This document shows positions 33,459-41,751 of a stretch of DNA of 60,854 bases, in pieces. Location of the stretch: the NCBI GenBank assembly GCA_029781035.1, contig JAKOXK010000003.1:1-60854 (forward strand). Direction: 5' to 3'. The stretch comes from Armatimonadota bacterium. Its GTDB lineage: Bacteria; Armatimonadota; Fimbriimonadia; Fimbriimonadales; Fimbriimonadaceae. The notes under the pieces were generated by a model. The model ran no database searches. It was not told where the DNA came from and saw nothing but the letters and a program-made list of their open reading frames with translations. The position numbers were made by a program, and so were the translations under genes. The stretch's first letter is position 1, and each line of letters begins with the position of its first letter.

Positions 33459-34708
33459 GCTTTGATCTCCACAGTTCCGTCAGCCCGCATCGTGCCGGTC
33501 AGTTGAGCGCCCGTGTCCACGATTTGGACCGTGACTTGACTCGTGTTGGAGTCAGTCTTGATGACTTTCCCTTTGGTCTCGATGCTCACGCCACTCCGAA
33601 CGACCTTGACGCTGACGACCATCCCCGCCTTGACGTTCATAACCGGAGAAGTCGACCTCAAGTGGATCATCCGGCCGTTGAAACGTTTGCCATCGACATA
33701 GATGCCGACCATGACGGTGATGTCGCCACTGGCACCGCTCGCTGACTCGCAAACGAGCTCAAGGTTTCCGAGGGGAACGACCGTGTCAGGCCCAGGTGTC
33801 GTTGGTTCAAACGCTGATCCAAAGCCCTTGTATTCAGCTCCCTTGATGGCCGCGTCGACGAACCGTTGATTGACGACGGTCTGTCCCTTTCGCGTGACCC
33901 TGATGCGAGGAGCACAGACCAGGCTGACTTCGTTTGGCTTGAGTCCCAGCGTCTGAAGTCGGGCTAGGATGCGAGACCGGTCAAGGATGCGGTCGATGCC
34001 GATCGGGGGTGTGTCGCCTAAGTCGAGGGCTTCGAGCTTCGCCCTCACCGAGGGTTCCGCCTCAACGGTGGCGATTTGTCCCAGGCAATAGGAATCGGAT
34101 TCCACCTCGGACCTGTCCGGTACCTTGATCACCACCGGTCCAGGCCCATTGGCAGCCTTGGTGGGCGTCGAGTCGTGGGACGGAGCCGTGGGATTGGGCT
34201 TGGTCGAGGCTTGTTGTGCGGCCGCTCCTTGCGCCTCCGTCGTGTCTGTTCCCCTGGAGGCTTTTTGTGAGGACAAGTTGCGGCCGAACTGAGCCTGAGG
34301 TGTGCGCAGGACACCGTTCGTTCCTTCCCCTGGATTGCCGAGTTCTGGTCGAACGGCGCTCGTGCTGAATCCCTGCGCGTCGAAGCTCGTCAGGTCGGTT
34401 GGGAAGAGTGCGAGGACGAGACGACCGATCCGGCTGCCGTCGGCGCTCACGTTACCTTCCAGATCGACGGTCAAGGCCCTGGCGCCACTCGCGACTTCGA
34501 TCACCGGCGCGACCTTGGGTCCCGCCGTCGAGGCGAGACGGCCACCGGACACGGTCAACACCGACTTCTTGGCGTAGACCATCCTGCCGTCCTGGACGAA
34601 CCGCAGATAGCCTGGTCCGTCCACCTTGACTTCGACGGATGGAGCGCCACTGGCAACAGCCATGCCGCCAAGACTCCCGGCCAGTATCAACAGTGCGAGT
34701 GCTTTCAA
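33455..34708 (-). CDS. flgA: P-ring assembly chaperone FlgA
   Basis: A 417-residue exported protein, nearly twice the length of E. coli FlgA (219). The last 240 residues hold the FlgA/SAF region: DSYCLGQIATVEAEPS, CAPRIRVTRKGQTVVNQRFV, VMNVKAGMVVSVKVVRSGVSI and TNTSQVTVQIVDTG-like strands. The first 170 residues after the signal peptide are a separate beta-rich domain with a Ser/Thr/Pro linker and have no name I recognise. FlgA helps FlgI assemble in the periplasm. It starts 5 bases after flgG ends. Confidence 0.9.
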   Translation of the reverse strand: MKALALLILAGSLGGMAVASGAPSVEVKVDGPGYLRFVQDGRMVYAKKSVLTVSGGRLASTAGPKVAPVIEVASGARALTVDLEGNVSADGSRIGRLVLALFPTDLTSFDAQGFSTSAVRPELGNPGEGTNGVLRTPQAQFGRNLSSQKASRGTDTTEAQGAAAQQASTKPNPTAPSHDSTPTKAANGPGPVVIKVPDRSEVESDSYCLGQIATVEAEPSVRAKLEALDLGDTPPIGIDRILDRSRILARLQTLGLKPNEVSLVCAPRIRVTRKGQTVVNQRFVDAAIKGAEYKGFGSAFEPTTPGPDTVVPLGNLELVCESASGASGDITVMVGIYVDGKRFNGRMIHLRSTSPVMNVKAGMVVSVKVVRSGVSIETKGKVIKTDSNTSQVTVQIVDTGAQLTGTMRADGTVEIKA

Positions 34709-34712
34709 GGGA

Positions 34713-35501
34713 TTACCTCTTGAGTCCGTTCAGGATGCCGAGCATGTCGTCGGCGGTCTGGATCGCCTTTGAGTTGATCTCGTAGGCGCGTTGAGCGGTG
34801 ATCATACGGACCATCTCCTCCACGACTTGCACGTTGGAGCCTTCCAGGAACCGCTGTTGGAGCGTTCCGGCGCCCTGGTCGCCAGGAGTGGCCTCGACGG
34901 CGTCGCCCGAGCCGCCGCCCGACCGAAAGAGGTTCTGTCCAACCCGGGTCAAGCCGGCGGGGTTGGGAAAGACGACCAGATTGAGGGTACCGATCGTCGT
35001 GGGATCCGTTGTGCCTGGCAAGATGGCCGTCACAGTCCCGTTCGGAGCGATGGTTACGGCGCTCGCGCCGGTCGGAACTGTCAGCTGTGGTTTGACTGGG
35101 TAACCGTCGCTGGTGACGAGCAGCCCGGTCGAGTCGGTCTTGAAGGCACCGTCTCGCGTGTAAGCCGTGCTGCCGTCCGGCATGTCGATCTGGAAGAACC
35201 CGTCCCCATTGATCGCCACGTCGTAGATGTTGCCAGTCGCTTGAATGGTTCCGTAGGAGAAGTTCGTCGTGCTGGCTGAGAACCGGGTTCCGAGGCCCAC
35301 TTGTGCAGCTGCAGGCAAGGTCGCTTCGCCACCGTTGTTGGCACCCGAGGCTCGGTAGGTCTGGTACATCAAGTCTTGAAATTCAGCACGCTGTGACTTG
35401 AAGGCGTTCGAGTTCACGTTCGCCAGGTTGTTGGCGATGACGTCTAGGTTCGTCTGCTGAGCCACCATGCCGGTGCCCGCAGTTGACAATGCTCGCATCA
35501 T
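34713..35501 (-). CDS. flgG: Flagellar distal rod protein FlgG
   Basis: A 262-residue rod protein, the usual length. The N-terminal MMRALSTAGTGMVAQQTNLDVIANNLANVNSNAFK and the C-terminal LEGSNVQVVEEMVRMITAQRAYEINSKAI are diagnostic of FlgG. It forms the distal rod through the P and L rings. A 126-base gap separates it from flgF; it holds only a weak inverted repeat near 35602-35621 and no sigma-28 box that I can see. Confidence 0.97.
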   Translation of the reverse strand: MMRALSTAGTGMVAQQTNLDVIANNLANVNSNAFKSQRAEFQDLMYQTYRASGANNGGEATLPAAAQVGLGTRFSASTTNFSYGTIQATGNIYDVAINGDGFFQIDMPDGSTAYTRDGAFKTDSTGLLVTSDGYPVKPQLTVPTGASAVTIAPNGTVTAILPGTTDPTTIGTLNLVVFPNPAGLTRVGQNLFRSGGGSGDAVEATPGDQGAGTLQQRFLEGSNVQVVEEMVRMITAQRAYEINSKAIQTADDMLGILNGLKR

Positions 35502-35627
35502 AGGACGTTTCGATCTTCCTCTTGCCCGGAGTCTGAGCCGGGCTGGGCGTGAGCCTCTACCGATGTTCCTTCCCTGGTCTAGGGTCTAGTCGCGCTTCTC
35601 CGGACTGGAGTCGGAGTCCAGCGGTCA

Positions 35628-36353
35628 TCATCGGTTCTGGAGGCTAGAGACGAGTCGTTCGGTGCTGTCGTCCTGGCTCTGGACGCTCTTCTGAGCCAGT
35701 TCAAAGGCACGGTTGAGTCGGATCATCGCGATCATCTCTTCGATCGCGTTGACGTTTGAGGCTTCAAGGGAGCGGGGCACCAGTTGGGGCGTGTCGATTG
35801 GCTGCGCGTTCGCACTGGTTGAAACGTTCCCTCCTTGCTTTGAAAAGGAACCGTCAAAGACGCCAATCTGGTCCACGACCTTGTCCGCCACCGTGACAGA
35901 CCCGTCTTCGGCCACCGTCACCGCTCCTTGCGGAAGCGTGATCGGCTGGAGTTGACGGTTCAAGACAGGCTGTCCGGACTTGTCCACGATCCTGCGCTGG
36001 CTGTCCAATTGGAACGATCCGTCCCGTGTGAACCGCACACCACCGGCCGTCTGCATGGCAAATGCTCCATGGGGCGTGCGGATTGCCACGTCAAGTGCGT
36101 TTCCAGTTGCTGTGATCACTCCGGGGGAGTCATCGGTGTAAACATCTTTCACGACCGATCCACTGCCGATCGAACCGAGGTTCGGACCAGTGCCTCCTGC
36201 CGCCGCCATCTGCCGGACGAGCCCGTCATTGAAGGTGAGCCCATCCCGCTTGAATCCAGTGGTACTGGCATTGGCGAGGTTGTTCGCGACGACGTCGAGC
36301 CATTGCTGTGCTGTGGCCATCGCCGTTGCTGCCGAATAGACACCTCTATTCAT
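35628..36353 (-). CDS. flgF: Flagellar proximal rod protein FlgF-like
   Basis: A 241-residue rod protein with MNRGVYSAATAMATAQQWLDVVANNLANASTTGFKRDG at the N-terminus and LEASNVNAIEEMIAMIRLNRAFELAQKSV at the C-terminus. It has the FlgF/FlgG architecture; position before flgG and somewhat divergent ends favour FlgF. It is the first gene of the leftward flagellar operon, with a sigma-28-like promoter ending 11 bases before the ATG. Confidence 0.9.
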   Translation of the reverse strand: MNRGVYSAATAMATAQQWLDVVANNLANASTTGFKRDGLTFNDGLVRQMAAAGGTGPNLGSIGSGSVVKDVYTDDSPGVITATGNALDVAIRTPHGAFAMQTAGGVRFTRDGSFQLDSQRRIVDKSGQPVLNRQLQPITLPQGAVTVAEDGSVTVADKVVDQIGVFDGSFSKQGGNVSTSANAQPIDTPQLVPRSLEASNVNAIEEMIAMIRLNRAFELAQKSVQSQDDSTERLVSSLQNR

Positions 36354-36363
36354 CCCACTCAGG

Positions 36364-36390
36364 TTATCGGTGTAATTGCGGGGGAGTTAA
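36364..36390 (-). promoter_or_regulatory. Sigma-28 (FliA)-type promoter of the flagellar operon
   Basis: On the minus strand TTAA, a 15-base spacer and ACCGATAA match the flagellar consensus TAAA-N15-GCCGATAA with exact spacing and 10 of 12 bases. It lies 10 bases before the flgF ATG, so the mRNA would have an almost absent leader. It suggests that rod, ring and junction genes here are in the late sigma-28 class rather than the middle class. Confidence 0.75.
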
Positions 36391-36479
36391 GGGCGGAAAG
36401 CTTGCAATAAACTCTAGGTTTTGTGCGCTAGGGCACGGTTTCAACCGGAAACGCGACCCATTGAACCATGCCCGGCCCG

Positions 36480-37631
36480 TTACTTCGGCATTCCAAGACG
36501 CCAGGTCCTGAGGACTTTGTCCAGTCCACCGGTCGCCAGTTCTGTACCGTTTGGACTGAATGCCAGACAAGAGAGCGGCTGGAGCGACGCCTCGATCCTT
36601 CCATGACCGATCCCATGGACGACGTTCCAGAGTCCGAGCGTGCCGTCGCGGGCCACGCTCGCCAACAGCCAAGAGCGCGGATGGAAGGCCATGGCTTCGA
36701 TAGGGCGCTGGTGTCCAAAGAACGTCTTGCCAAGGCGCATCTGGTGGAGGTTGAAGACCCGGATCGAGAAGTCCACCGCCGCCACCGCAAGCCATCGTCC
36801 GTCCGGGCTGAAAGCCAACGAAGTGACGGCCGAGCGCACTTGCATGAAGGTGTGCAGTTTCGTGCCGGTCCGTGCGTCCCAGAGCTTGACAGTGGCGTCT
36901 GCCGAACCCGTGGCCACATATCGCGAATCAGCGGACCATGCCAGGGCCGTCACTGACTCTCGGTGCCCCTCGAGAGTGAACTTCAACTCTCCTCTTCGAG
37001 TGGAAAGAACGCGCGCGACCTTGTCGTTCGATCCAATGGCAAGATTCTGACCGTCGGGAGACAACCGAACCCCGATGATCCAGTCTCGGGGCACTTGCCT
37101 CCATGCTTTGACCTCTCCTCCTTGAATCTTCCAGCAAGTGAGTTGCTGCTCGGTCGCTCCAGCCGCAACGACGTCCAAGTCGCTCAAGGCCACCACCGTG
37201 TTGACGACTCCGCCCTCGAGCTTGAGCCGACGCTCTGTAGCGTCCATCGCCTGTTCCCACCAAAACACCTCATTGTCGAACGAGCACGTCACGAGACGGC
37301 GGGTGTCTGGTGTGTAGGACATGTCGTAGACCGGAGTCTTGTGTGACCGGACACGGTGTGCCAGCGAGATCTTGACGGCTTCGGGCCTGTCCGCCTTTCC
37401 CTCGTCCAAAACTTCCGTCGAAGTTTCACCAATGGAGATGTCGTACTCCATGCGCCGCACAGGGTCGCTCAAGACCTCGAAAGCCGCGTTGATGCGCGCC
37501 ATCCTCTCATGCGCTTTTGGGTCGGGATTGACGTCGGGGTGATAGGTGCGCGCGAGTGAACGGTAGGCGGACCGGACCTCGCTTGATGGGGCCTTTTGCG
37601 GCACCCCCAGAATCTCGTACAGCGTCGGCAA
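36480..37631 (-). CDS. J-domain / WD40-repeat fusion protein
   Basis: A 383-residue protein starting at TTG (37631). Residues 1-65 are a J domain with the HPD tripeptide intact (YEILGVPQKAPSSEVRSAYR, then YHPDVNPD). From about residue 95 to the end there are some six to seven WD40 blades, the clearest being GHRESVTALAWSADSRYVATG with DATVKLWD, and AVTSLAFSPDGRWLAVA. No Gly/Phe or zinc domain of true DnaJ exists. The J domain should stimulate a DnaK ATPase, while the propeller would pick a client. It precedes the flagellar operon. Client and role unknown. Confidence 0.88.
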   Translation of the reverse strand: MPTLYEILGVPQKAPSSEVRSAYRSLARTYHPDVNPDPKAHERMARINAAFEVLSDPVRRMEYDISIGETSTEVLDEGKADRPEAVKISLAHRVRSHKTPVYDMSYTPDTRRLVTCSFDNEVFWWEQAMDATERRLKLEGGVVNTVVALSDLDVVAAGATEQQLTCWKIQGGEVKAWRQVPRDWIIGVRLSPDGQNLAIGSNDKVARVLSTRRGELKFTLEGHRESVTALAWSADSRYVATGSADATVKLWDARTGTKLHTFMQVRSAVTSLAFSPDGRWLAVAAVDFSIRVFNLHQMRLGKTFFGHQRPIEAMAFHPRSWLLASVARDGTLGLWNVVHGIGHGRIEASLQPLSCLAFSPNGTELATGGLDKVLRTWRLGMPK

Positions 37632-37765
37632 GGGAGGCTATGATTATGTTTCATGAGATCAGACCGAACGGGCTAAAGGTATTAGCCGCAGGCTCGACGG
37701 TTTGCCGGTGCCGTCCGATCCCTGTCTGATCCCATCTCGTCACAGGGCAAGGCCGGTCACTCGAC

Positions 37766-37771
37766 TAAAAT
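37766..37771 (+). promoter_or_regulatory. -10 hexamer 7 bases before the Gfo/Idh-type gene (leaderless candidate)
   Basis: TAAAAT ends at 37771 and the GTG start is at 37779. No Shine-Dalgarno lies between them. The placement implies that transcription starts at the start codon. Confidence 0.45.
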
Positions 37772-37778
37772 CGGGGTT

Positions 37779-38861
37779 GTGGCTACAGGCGTCGGTGTCG
37801 TTGGGTGCGGGAACATCAGCACGATATATCTTGAGAACCTTCAGAAGTTCGCTGAGACACGGGTCGTGGCCGTGGCTGATTTGGACCGCTCGAGAGCCGA
37901 ATCCAAGGCGGCACAGTACGGGGTGGACCGAGTCTGTTCTACCGACGAACTCCTGAACGACCCGGCCGTTGAGATCGTCCTGGATTTGACGGTGCCAAAG
38001 GCGCACTACGATGTCGCAAAGGCGGCTCTTGCGGCTGGCAAGCACGTGTACAACGAGAAGCCCTTGACTGTGGGTTGGGACGAAGGCAAGGAAATCGTCG
38101 CTTTGGCCGCCTCCAAGGGACTTCGGATCGGGTGTGCACCTGACACTGTCCTGGGGGCTGGCATCCAGACCTGCCGAGAGTTGATCGACGACGGAGTCAT
38201 CGGTGTGCCTGTCGCCGCTCAAGCCTTTATGATGTGTCGGGGCCATGAGTCTTGGCACCCCGATCCAGGCTTCTACTACGAGACAGGAGGAGGGCCACTG
38301 TTCGACATGGGGCCTTACTATTTGTCGGCTTTGGTGACTCTCCTGGGCCCGGTCAAAAGGGTGACGGGCTCGGCCCGGGCGAGCTTCGACGTGCGGACCA
38401 TCACGAGCCAGCCCCACTACGGTCAGGAGGTCAGAGTCGAGACGCCGACGCACCTCTCGACAGTGCTGGATTTCCACTCAGGAGCCATCGGCCAACTCAC
38501 TACGAGCTTTGACGTGGTAGCCCACACGCTCCCTTGCATCGAAGTCTATGGAAGCGAGGGCTCCCTCCGCGTCCCCGACCCGAACGGCTTTGACGGTCCG
38601 GTTCATCTCTGGAAGCGGGGCGAAGGAGACTGGACCGAGATCTCGGTCGTCCGTCCTTATTCAGCGAACTCCCGTGGCCTTGGCGTGCTCGACATGGCCT
38701 TGGCCGAAGCCCACGGCGGGCCACACCGTGCCAACGGGGACATGGCGCTACACGTTCTGGAGATCATGCATGCCGCCCATTGGGCTTCAGACCAGGGTCG
38801 GCACGTTTTGCTCGAGACGACGGTCAAACAGCCGGATCCCATGCCAGGCGTAAGACTGTGA
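37779..38861 (+). CDS. Gfo/Idh/MocA-family oxidoreductase
   Basis: A 360-residue NAD(P)-dependent sugar dehydrogenase-like protein from GTG (37779). The Rossmann loop is [20 protein letters not shown], and the family motif [12 protein letters not shown] carries the EKP Lys used for catalysis and cofactor binding. A substrate-domain His is expected in [21 protein letters not shown]. Substrate unknown; such enzymes act on inositols, glucose or amino sugars. It opens a four-gene operon with two membrane-associated proteins and a D-aminopeptidase. Confidence 0.92.
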   Translation: MATGVGVVGCGNISTIYLENLQKFAETRVVAVADLDRSRAESKAAQYGVDRVCSTDELLNDPAVEIVLDLTVPKAHYDVAKAALAAGKHVYNEKPLTVGWDEGKEIVALAASKGLRIGCAPDTVLGAGIQTCRELIDDGVIGVPVAAQAFMMCRGHESWHPDPGFYYETGGGPLFDMGPYYLSALVTLLGPVKRVTGSARASFDVRTITSQPHYGQEVRVETPTHLSTVLDFHSGAIGQLTTSFDVVAHTLPCIEVYGSEGSLRVPDPNGFDGPVHLWKRGEGDWTEISVVRPYSANSRGLGVLDMALAEAHGGPHRANGDMALHVLEIMHAAHWASDQGRHVLLETTVKQPDPMPGVRL

Positions 38862-39409
38862 TCCGGGAACTCCCCAAGCGCTTGGGCCCCACTTGGGTCG
38901 AGATCATATTCTCCCTCGGCTGCTCACTCCTCATCGCGTCCGACGTGTTCGTCGGTCGCGCTTCCATCTTGCCGCAGTCGGCCGAGATGTACTACGGGTC
39001 GTACCCCCAAGCGAGGGCTTTCCACTCGGCTGGCGTCGGGTTGGACATCCTGTTCTTGGTGTCCACACTCGCCTGGATCCTCTTTCCCGCGACCGAGAAG
39101 GTCGTCCGGATCGTCCTCGTGTCCGTTGCAGCTCTCGGACTTGTCCTCTGCTGGTCCGAACTGAACTGGGCGCTTCGGCTCAACACGGGCGGGGTGTTCG
39201 AACTTCGTGACCTGCCGATTCGGCCCCTGTCGAACGCCGGTCTCCTCGGTGCCGAGTTCTTCGGAACCTATCTCGTGTTCCGGATCCCCTCGGGCAAGCT
39301 CGAGGGTTGGCAGTCAGTTCTCGTGAGGCTCGGGCTCTCGGTCTGCCTCGTTACGTTCCAGACTATGATGTGGGACGGATTGTCGCGGTCCGTGCTGGGC
39401 ACCCCATAA
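38858..39409 (+). CDS. Multipass membrane protein, unknown function
   Basis: A 183-residue protein whose GTG start overlaps the upstream stop (GTGA); a frame beginning 78 bases earlier is inside the previous gene and unlikely. About five hydrophobic segments are visible (for example [51 protein letters not shown]). Tyr/Gly-rich loops lie between. No family recognised. Coupled to the Gfo/Idh-type gene. Confidence 0.7.
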   Translation: MIRELPKRLGPTWVEIIFSLGCSLLIASDVFVGRASILPQSAEMYYGSYPQARAFHSAGVGLDILFLVSTLAWILFPATEKVVRIVLVSVAALGLVLCWSELNWALRLNTGGVFELRDLPIRPLSNAGLLGAEFFGTYLVFRIPSGKLEGWQSVLVRLGLSVCLVTFQTMMWDGLSRSVLGTP

Positions 39410-39421
39410 TGATCCTCGCGC

Positions 39422-39862
39422 ATGAAGCGTAAAGTCCTGTTCATCCTCACTGTCGTGTTCTTCCTGGGGTTTCCAGGCTTTGGCCTGTACTACTTCATGG
39501 TGGACGCGGGGAACAGGATCAGGCAAACGGCCGATCCCTTCGTTCGACAGACGTCGAACGACATCCTGTCTCGGTGGGACGAAAAGCTGCTCGATGACGT
39601 CGGCACCCTGGTGCTCAGACAGTCCGACGCTGAGAAGCAATTGCTACAGATGAAGGCTCGTCTCGGTGCCCTCAAGGGCCTGTCAGGCTGGACGGCGGAG
39701 CGGAACTTTGCCGGCGAGCGGGACCAAGAAGTGTGGCAGTTCGTCGCCTACCATGCCGACGCCCAGTTTGAAAAGGGGCCCGCACGCCTCAACGTGATGG
39801 TGGCTCGCCGGACGCTCAACCCCGAGTGGCGCGTCGAAAAGTTTGAAATCGTGCCGCGGTAA
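39422..39862 (+). CDS. Anchored hypothetical protein
   Basis: A 146-residue protein with an N-terminal signal anchor (MKRKVLFILTVVFFLGFPGFGLYYF) and an exported part with a helical stretch and a beta-rich end (VWQFVAYHADAQFEKGPARLNVM and WRVEKFEIVP). The end pattern resembles DUF4019-type or NTF2-like small periplasmic domains, but I cannot name it. It lies between the membrane protein and the D-aminopeptidase in one operon. Confidence 0.65.
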   Translation: MKRKVLFILTVVFFLGFPGFGLYYFMVDAGNRIRQTADPFVRQTSNDILSRWDEKLLDDVGTLVLRQSDAEKQLLQMKARLGALKGLSGWTAERNFAGERDQEVWQFVAYHADAQFEKGPARLNVMVARRTLNPEWRVEKFEIVPR

Positions 39863-39872
39863 CCTCGCGCGC

Positions 39873-40715
39873 ATGGACGTCTTCATCTCCGCCGACATAG
39901 AGGGTGTGACCGGACTCGTCGCCTGGTCACAGGCGGGCCGGCCCAGTTCAGAGCACTATGACTGGCCGTTTGCGCGCCGGATGATGACTCACGACGTCAA
40001 CGCGGCCATCCGCGGTGCCCGGGCGGCAGGAGCGGAACGGATCGTGGTCAAGGACTCTCACGGCACTTCGCGCAACCTGTTGATCGAGGACCTTGAACCG
40101 GAAGTCGAACTGATTTCGGGAATGATCCCCCATCCAAACGGCATGATGACGGGCCTCGACCAGAGCTTCGGTTGCGCCATGCTCGTCGGCTACCATGGGA
40201 TGGCAGGCACGCTCGGCGGCGTCATGGAGCACACGATCACAGGCAGCGTTCACCGGTTCTGGATCAACGGCGAGCCAGCCGGAGAGATCGCCATGTCGGC
40301 GGGGACCGCCGGACAGTTCGGTGTTCCGCTCGTTTTCGTCACGTCCGACGACAAAGGATGTGCGGAGGCCGAGGCGCTTCTGAAAGGCGTCACGACTGCG
40401 GTCGTCAAGACCGGTTTGGGGCGGTACGTGGCTAGACTGAAGCACCCGAGCGTGACCGGGCCTCTGATCGAGGAGGCTGCCCGACGGGCCGTCCTTAACG
40501 CTAGGCAGGTCGTGCCGTGGAGCCCACGAACACCGGTCGCAGTCCGGATCGAGCACAACACCACCGACCAGACCGACGCAGCCGCACTACTTCCTGGATG
40601 GGAGAGGCTCGACGCGTTCACGATCGAGCATACGGCCGACTCGTGGGAAGCCGCACACCGTCAGGTGAGAAGGGCGATGGCAATGGCTCTGACCGGCGCG
40701 CAAGCCAATCAGTGA
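39873..40715 (+). CDS. M55-family zinc D-aminopeptidase (DppA-like)
   Basis: About 280 residues from the ATG at 39873; the longer frame to 39843 overlaps the previous gene. The zinc-binding N-terminus MDVFISADIEGVTGLVAW is the M55 signature with the Asp-x-Glu ligands. VKDSHGTSRNL, GYHGMAGTLGGVMEHT and WINGEPAGEIAMSA follow as in Bacillus DppA, a self-compartmentalised enzyme cleaving D-Ala-containing peptides. Expected role: recycling of peptidoglycan-derived D-amino acid peptides. It converges with the caspase-like gene with 7 bases of overlap. Confidence 0.92.
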   Translation: MDVFISADIEGVTGLVAWSQAGRPSSEHYDWPFARRMMTHDVNAAIRGARAAGAERIVVKDSHGTSRNLLIEDLEPEVELISGMIPHPNGMMTGLDQSFGCAMLVGYHGMAGTLGGVMEHTITGSVHRFWINGEPAGEIAMSAGTAGQFGVPLVFVTSDDKGCAEAEALLKGVTTAVVKTGLGRYVARLKHPSVTGPLIEEAARRAVLNARQVVPWSPRTPVAVRIEHNTTDQTDAAALLPGWERLDAFTIEHTADSWEAAHRQVRRAMAMALTGAQANQ

Positions 40716-41425
40716 TTGTCGGGCCATGAAAGGCTGAAACCAGGCGGCGTCCATGAGGTTCCTGGGTCGTGGTTGGCGACCATTAGCGCCGCCGACACCG
40801 CTGAGACCGTTTCCCCCCAACTCACCTGTCCGTCGTGGTCGCTGTCCAAGGCAGACTGTCCTTCAAAGGCGTCGGCCGCTGAGTTGGTGAAGGTCCAGCC
40901 TTCTGGGATCGACTCGTCCCCCGAAGACGAAGTGAGCACGACCGTCTCCTTTCGCGACCTCTTAGCGAGCGCGACAAGCCTCCCCGAAGCGCAAGCGTCG
41001 GCCAGCCATACGATGGCCTTGCCTCGGAACAACTTGTCGACTTGGGCAAACGCCCTGTTGAGCCGCCATCCGGGGCTCCCGACCCCTGTGTTCCAGGTGG
41101 CGAAGGTCAGCCCGGTCTTCTCGACGTAGCCATGACCGGTGTAGTAGACGATCAGAGTCTCGTCTGTTGCGACTCGTCGCAGTACCTTGCGGAACTCGTA
41201 GTCGATCCGTTGGGTTTCGGCGAGCGTCCCATCAAGGCTGACGATGTGGCCAGGGGCAACGCCCTGTTTCCGGAGCGCATCGACCAAGCGTTGGTCGGTC
41301 CGCTCTTGTGCCGGAAAACTCGGCAAGTAATGGCTCTTGTAGGCGAGACACGTGACCTTGAACAGCCAGACTTTCGGTGACGACACAGCTTGGCTTGCAC
41401 AGAGAACCCCTCCGATGACGAACAT
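40709..41425 (-). CDS. Caspase-like (C14) protein with EF-hand loop
   Basis: A 238-residue protein with a short signal-like head (MFVIGGVLCASQAVS). The caspase p20-like fold shows the catalytic His in VYYTGHGYV (about residue 98) and the catalytic Cys in WLADACASGRL (about 144), both intact. Near the C-terminus DSDHDGQVSWGE is a perfect 12-residue calcium-binding EF-hand loop (Asp at 1, 3, 5, Gly at 6, Glu at 12). Orthocaspases and metacaspases cleave after Arg/Lys, and some are calcium-activated; both traits are inference here. Target unknown. Confidence 0.82.
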   Translation of the reverse strand: MFVIGGVLCASQAVSSPKVWLFKVTCLAYKSHYLPSFPAQERTDQRLVDALRKQGVAPGHIVSLDGTLAETQRIDYEFRKVLRRVATDETLIVYYTGHGYVEKTGLTFATWNTGVGSPGWRLNRAFAQVDKLFRGKAIVWLADACASGRLVALAKRSRKETVVLTSSSGDESIPEGWTFTNSAADAFEGQSALDSDHDGQVSWGETVSAVSAALMVANHDPGTSWTPPGFSLSWPDNH

Positions 41426-41478
41426 CCGCTATGCAGACGCTCGAAAGACGACCGTTGTTCGGGGCCGTGGGACGAATC

Positions 41479-41553
<75 letters not shown>

Positions 41554-41657
41554 TAGCCTTCACTCATTGTAGTGGTTGCCCCAGCGATTGTCAAGGACCT
41601 GGCGAGGGGCAGTCCTTGACATTGAGGCGAGAGGGGGCCACAATCAACGGTGAGCGG

Positions 41658-41731
41658 GCGGGCGTAGCTTAATGGTAAAGCTCCAGCCTTCCAAGCTGAT
41701 CACGTGGGTTCGATTCCCATCGCCCGCTCCA
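41658..41731 (+). tRNA. tRNA-Gly (anticodon TCC)
   Basis: Acceptor GCGGGCG (41658-41664) pairs with CGCCCGC (41721-41727), then discriminator T and encoded CCA (41729-41731). The anticodon loop is CTTCCAA (anticodon TCC, reading GGA and GGG) on a stem whose outer pair is a C/A mismatch. The T arm is GTGGGTTCGATTCCCAT. It lies about 100 bases from the other Gly tRNA, on the opposite strand. Confidence 0.95.
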
Positions 41732-41751
41732 AAGGTCTACGACAAACGCCG

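Noticed and set aside
35602-35621. Inverted repeat between flgF and flgG
   Set aside because: Arms are only 5 bp and the stem has no T-run; the genes around it should be co-transcribed, so it was not called a terminator.
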